64,000 nt of DNA from Granulosicoccus antarcticus IMCC3135 (GTDB taxonomy: Bacteria > Pseudomonadota > Gammaproteobacteria > Granulosicoccales > Granulosicoccaceae), in the NCBI RefSeq assembly GCF_002215215.1, contig NZ_CP018632.1, forward strand, positions 5,204,501 to 5,268,500, written 5' to 3'. The notes under the pieces were generated by a model. The model worked only from the letters and a program-made list of their open reading frames with translations. It was not told the origin of the DNA and searched no databases. The position numbers and the translations under genes are program-made. How positions within the stretch are numbered: the first letter of the stretch is position 1; every line of letters begins with the position of its first letter. Below, piece after piece: positions 60,913-64,000 of the stretch.

Positions 60913-63546
60913 ATGAACGCTAACGGACCTATCGACTCGCTACCCGAGACTTCCGCCAAAACCAGGCTGGATCTACATGCGCATGCACCGGTGATAGCGG
61001 CACTGTTGCTGTTCTGTGCTGGAATGTTTGCCATCTATCGCTTGCTGCATGGCATTGATGTCCACGAGATCATTGCCAGCTTTGGCAATATTCCTGAAAC
61101 TACCTTTGTGCTGGCCTTACTGACAACGCTGGGCAGTTATATCGCCTTGATCGGTTACGACCGCTCTGCATTGCAATACATCGGGCACAGCGCGCCTCTG
61201 CCCTTGCTCGTTGCCGGCTCCTTCACAGCCAATGCTCTGGGCAATACCATTGGACTCTCGGCATTGTCCGGAGGGGCCGTTCGCTGGCGAGTCTATCGAG
61301 GCCTGGGGCTTGATACGACAGAAGTGGCGATCGTCTCTGCATTCTGCGCCACCTCACTGGGACTGGGTCTGCTCATGATCGGTCTGGTTGGTCTGTCCAT
61401 TGAACCCTCGGTCGCCACCAGCTGGCTTCCAATGGATGAGACCAGCGTGCGCATGATCGCACTGGCTATTATCCTCAGCATGCTGCTCACTGCTCTGTAT
61501 CTGTCGATGACCGGCGACGGCATCAGGATTGGTCAGCGCATGCTTTCACTGCCCAAGCCCAGAGTGCTGGGCGAACAGATTCTATATTCGGTAGTGGACA
61601 TGCTCCTCGCTTCAGCCACGCTCTATCTGTTACTACCCGATAGCGTGTTGATAGACTTTGCCCCCTTCGTCGCCATATTCGCTGTGGCCTCACTGATTGC
61701 GGTCATCAGCCATGTACCCGGCGGCATTGGAGTCTTTGAAAGTGTCGTGATTGCAGGTGTTGGCATACAACCCGACAATTCTGCAGCACTGGTTGCAGCG
61801 CTGTTTGCCTACCGCGCCATCTACTATCTGATACCGCTGCTACTGGCGCTGACCATCCTTGCGCTATTGGAAGCCATTCCGCGCAAGGGTTTCATCGCAC
61901 GGCATTTGCCAAACCGGGCAGCACTGGGAAAACTGGCTGAAGAGAGTGGCCCTCTATTAGTACTGGCACTGTCGTCTATCGTCTTTCTGGTCGGTAGCGT
62001 ACTGCTGCTCAACGGCCTGGTGCCGATCCCGCAAGAGCTGCTCAATGACATATTGCCGCTGATTCCAACAACTGTTCTGGAAGTCTCGAACGTGATTATC
62101 GGCATCGTCGGGGCTGGCCTTGTTCTGCTGTCCAACGGACTGCGGCAACGTATCCGTGCAGCATTCTGGCTGTGTTTTGCGCTACTGATTGCAGCCATCA
62201 TCTCACTGCTGGTCCAGTCAATCGATTACGACATAGCCGCTGTGGTCATGGTGGTAACCGCTCTACTCTGGGCTGCTCGTAGGGAATTTTATCGAGCCTC
62301 GCGCCTCAGCTCCCGACTATTTTCCAGAGAATGGATTGCCCTGGTAGGCGGGCTGTTACTAGCGCTGATTCTGACTTTCTTCATCGCGCACCGCGAGACG
62401 CCTTACAGCAATGCGCTCTGGTGGCAGATGGCACAGGATGAGAATACGCCTCGTGCCCTGCGCCTGTTTGGCAGTGCCATCGCCGCAGCCCTGATCGCCG
62501 GTCTGTTTTTTGCCCTGCGCCCGGCCATTCGCCAGGAATCGCGTCCAGAATTGCCTAAAGACAAGCTTCTGCATACCATTATTCAATCCCAGTACGACCC
62601 TGATGCCGGTTTTGTGTACATGGGCGACAAGGAGGTGCTGATGAATGCCGCTGGCGATGCTTTCATCATGTATGCCCGCCAGGGCAGAACGCTGGTTGCA
62701 CTGGGAGATCCGATTGGGCCGCGAACCTCTGCAGCCGAACTGATTGACGACTTTGTCTCTCTGGCAGATCGCGAGAATCGTCGCCCCGCTTTCTACCGTA
62801 TCAGTCCTAAATTGCTGACCTACTATATTGATGTCGGCTTTTCGCTCAGCAAACTGGGAGAGGCTGCCGAGGTAAAACTGGCTAATTTTTCACTCGAAGG
62901 CCCACCTCGCTCAAAATTGCGTCAACGCTACAAGCGGGCCGAACGTGACGGACTGACGCTCGAATGGATTGAAACGCCACACGTGCCCGGATTCATCGAA
63001 AGCCTGCGCCCCATTTCGGATAACTGGCTGGCACACAAGAACACCCGAGAAAAGGAATTTTCCCTTGGCCGTTTCGATCCGGCCTATCTGGCACGCTTTC
63101 CTATCGTTGTGGTGCGTCAGGGAGAGGAGATCGTTGCCTTTGCCAATGTCCTGACGGCAGGCAGCAAAGAGGCAAGTATTGATCTGATGCGATTTACCGA
63201 ACACGCGCCCTCTGGAACGATGGAGTTTCTGTTCATCGGCCTGATGCTCGAACTGAAAACACGAGAATATGATGGCTTCTCCCTGGGCACCGCACCGCTG
63301 ATCGGACTCGACCGGGCACGCCACAAGCGATTGTGGGATCACCTGGGGGGCGCGGTTTCCACATTCGGTGGGCGTTTCTACAATTTTGAAGGGCTGCGGG
63401 ACTACAAGAATAAATTCCTGCCCGAATGGGAACCCCGATATATGGCGACCTGGGGCGGTATGGACCCGTTACTGGTGGCCGCCGATGTCAATGCACTGGT
63501 CAGTGGTGGCTTTGCTGGTTCGATTCGCATGACCCGGAAACCGTAA
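60913..63546 (+). CDS. mprF: MprF, aminoacyl-phosphatidylglycerol synthase and flippase
   Basis: 877 residues, full length for MprF. The N-terminal flippase (about 1-530) has some 13-14 membrane segments and the family pieces ALGNTIGLSALSGGAVRWRV and ISHVPGGIGVFESVVIAGVG. The C-terminal synthase domain (about 545-870, DUF2156 type) includes FIMYARQGRTLVALGDPIGP, LRQRYKRAERDGLTLEWIE and GTMEFLFIGLMLELKTREYD. It transfers Lys or Ala from tRNA to phosphatidylglycerol and flips the product, lowering envelope charge and raising resistance to cationic peptides. The amino acid cannot be read from sequence. A poly-G run and a hairpin follow. Confidence 0.95.
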   Translation: MNANGPIDSLPETSAKTRLDLHAHAPVIAALLLFCAGMFAIYRLLHGIDVHEIIASFGNIPETTFVLALLTTLGSYIALIGYDRSALQYIGHSAPLPLLVAGSFTANALGNTIGLSALSGGAVRWRVYRGLGLDTTEVAIVSAFCATSLGLGLLMIGLVGLSIEPSVATSWLPMDETSVRMIALAIILSMLLTALYLSMTGDGIRIGQRMLSLPKPRVLGEQILYSVVDMLLASATLYLLLPDSVLIDFAPFVAIFAVASLIAVISHVPGGIGVFESVVIAGVGIQPDNSAALVAALFAYRAIYYLIPLLLALTILALLEAIPRKGFIARHLPNRAALGKLAEESGPLLVLALSSIVFLVGSVLLLNGLVPIPQELLNDILPLIPTTVLEVSNVIIGIVGAGLVLLSNGLRQRIRAAFWLCFALLIAAIISLLVQSIDYDIAAVVMVVTALLWAARREFYRASRLSSRLFSREWIALVGGLLLALILTFFIAHRETPYSNALWWQMAQDENTPRALRLFGSAIAAALIAGLFFALRPAIRQESRPELPKDKLLHTIIQSQYDPDAGFVYMGDKEVLMNAAGDAFIMYARQGRTLVALGDPIGPRTSAAELIDDFVSLADRENRRPAFYRISPKLLTYYIDVGFSLSKLGEAAEVKLANFSLEGPPRSKLRQRYKRAERDGLTLEWIETPHVPGFIESLRPISDNWLAHKNTREKEFSLGRFDPAYLARFPIVVVRQGEEIVAFANVLTAGSKEASIDLMRFTEHAPSGTMEFLFIGLMLELKTREYDGFSLGTAPLIGLDRARHKRLWDHLGGAVSTFGGRFYNFEGLRDYKNKFLPEWEPRYMATWGGMDPLLVAADVNALVSGGFAGSIRMTRKP

Positions 63547-63557
63547 GGGGGGGGAAA

Positions 63558-63597
63558 TTAGAGACTCGTGAGGCAATTAACCAATTCACGACTCTAA
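63558..63597 (+). terminator. hairpin after mprF
   Basis: TTAGAG then TCGTGA (with AC bulged between) pairs with TCACGACTCTAA over a 14-base loop. Eight G follow the mprF stop at 63547-63554. No T-run is visible, so termination is only probable; it lies between mprF and dbpA. Confidence 0.5.
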
Positions 63598-63684
63598 ACC
63601 CGAGATTGACTGCAGTACGTTACCCGGGCTCTGCGCACATGCAGGTACAATCCCCCCAACTTACTACTGCCAGGAGTTTTTCCC

Positions 63685-64000
63685 TTGACCCAGCCTACCG
63701 GAGAGCTTTTCTCCTCACTGCCTATCCGCGCAGAATTGCTTGAGGCTGTTGCATCACTCGAGTATGCAGAGATGACGCCCATTCAGGCGGCGACTTTGCC
63801 CCAGATCCTCGAGGGACGGGACGTGCTTGCGCAGGCTCGCACAGGCAGTGGCAAAACGGCGGCTTTTGCCATCGGTCTGTTGAACAAGCTGGATATTCAG
63901 ACCTTTCTGACACAATCTCTGGTGCTTTGCCCGACGCGTGAGCTGGCTGACCAGGTCGCCAGTGAAATACGCCGCCTCGCCAGTGCTCTGCCGAACACCA
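63685..64000 (+). CDS. dbpA: DbpA, DEAD-box RNA helicase (5' part only)
   Basis: 105 residues are visible before the window ends. I read a TTG start at 63685 because AGGAG sits 8 bases before it and the product then begins like other DbpA proteins (LTQPTGELFSSLPIRAELLE). The Q motif YAEMTPIQAATLPQI, Walker A AQARTGSGKTAAF and LVLCPTRELADQVASEIRRL agree closely with E. coli DbpA. The helicase acts on 23S rRNA helix 92 in large-subunit assembly. The specificity domain lies beyond the edge. Confidence 0.9.
   Translation, partial: MTQPTGELFSSLPIRAELLEAVASLEYAEMTPIQAATLPQILEGRDVLAQARTGSGKTAAFAIGLLNKLDIQTFLTQSLVLCPTRELADQVASEIRRLASALPNT

Overview
The window looks like chromosomal DNA of a free-living, aerobic, heterotrophic Gram-negative bacterium, most likely a gammaproteobacterium. 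Supporting signs are an SOS box of the CTGT-N8-ACAG type in front of lexA, E. coli-like PolB, DbpA, GlcB and Kbp proteins, lipoprotein signals, and binding-protein-dependent TRAP and tripartite tricarboxylate carriers. Base composition is moderately GC-rich. No rRNA or tRNA gene was seen, and the species cannot be named from sequence reading alone.

Layout. (1) 1-12793, minus strand: a Tad/Flp pilus locus in transcription order: secreted protein, Flp pilin, TadG-like, TadE-like, unknown, second small pilin-like protein, CpaB, CpaC secretin, FHA-TadA fusion ATPase, TadB, TadC, lipoprotein, DUF192 protein, TPR lipoprotein cut by the window edge. Many genes overlap by 1-4 bases. No TadZ/CpaE and no prepilin peptidase are present in the window. 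(2) 13029-14369: a short secreted protein with an RHS-type N-terminal domain. (3) 14421-18509: FMN riboswitch followed by ribD-ribE-ribBA-ribH and a terminator. (4) 18510-23625: an accessory patch. It holds a vapBC toxin-antitoxin pair bracketed by a second copy of the ribH 3' end and terminator, a lipoprotein, a frameshifted MntA-like antitoxin remnant next to a tandem palindromic repeat, and an intact IS4-family element that has cut a homocysteine S-methyltransferase gene just after its start. (5) 23706-29468: CxxC peroxidase-family protein, SOS-controlled lexA-imuA-imuB, and a membrane GGDEF/EAL protein. (6) 29475-34480: SlyD-like isomerase, TAXI-TRAP carrier with an intercistronic hairpin, and a DUF1456 protein. 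(7) 34742-41401: three membrane-anchored proteins (coiled coil; OmpA-like; coiled coil plus helix-hairpin-helix), then an overlapping secreted hydrolase and NatAB-like ABC exporter operon. (8) 41482-48867: a catabolic operon (tctABC carrier, CoA-acylating aldehyde dehydrogenase, AMP-forming acyl-CoA ligase) divergent from its likely LacI-type regulator. (9) 48966-64000: DNA polymerase II, cytochrome P460-like lipoprotein, malate synthase G, GH16 glucanase-like lipoprotein, VWA protein, Kbp, Nudix hydrolase, PACE efflux protein, alpha/beta hydrolase, MprF, and the start of dbpA.

How it fits together. The pilus locus, GGDEF/EAL protein and GH16 lipoprotein suggest attachment and polysaccharide use. 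The carriers, acyl-CoA ligase/dehydrogenase pair and glyoxylate-pathway malate synthase suggest growth on small organic acids, possibly a sulfonate such as sulfoacetate. lexA-imuAB and polB give an inducible DNA-damage response. The strongest candidates for something undescribed are the TadZ-less Tad locus with an FHA-TadA fusion, the coiled coil/OmpA/helix-hairpin-helix trio at 34742-37761, and the ribH-tail duplication around vapBC.
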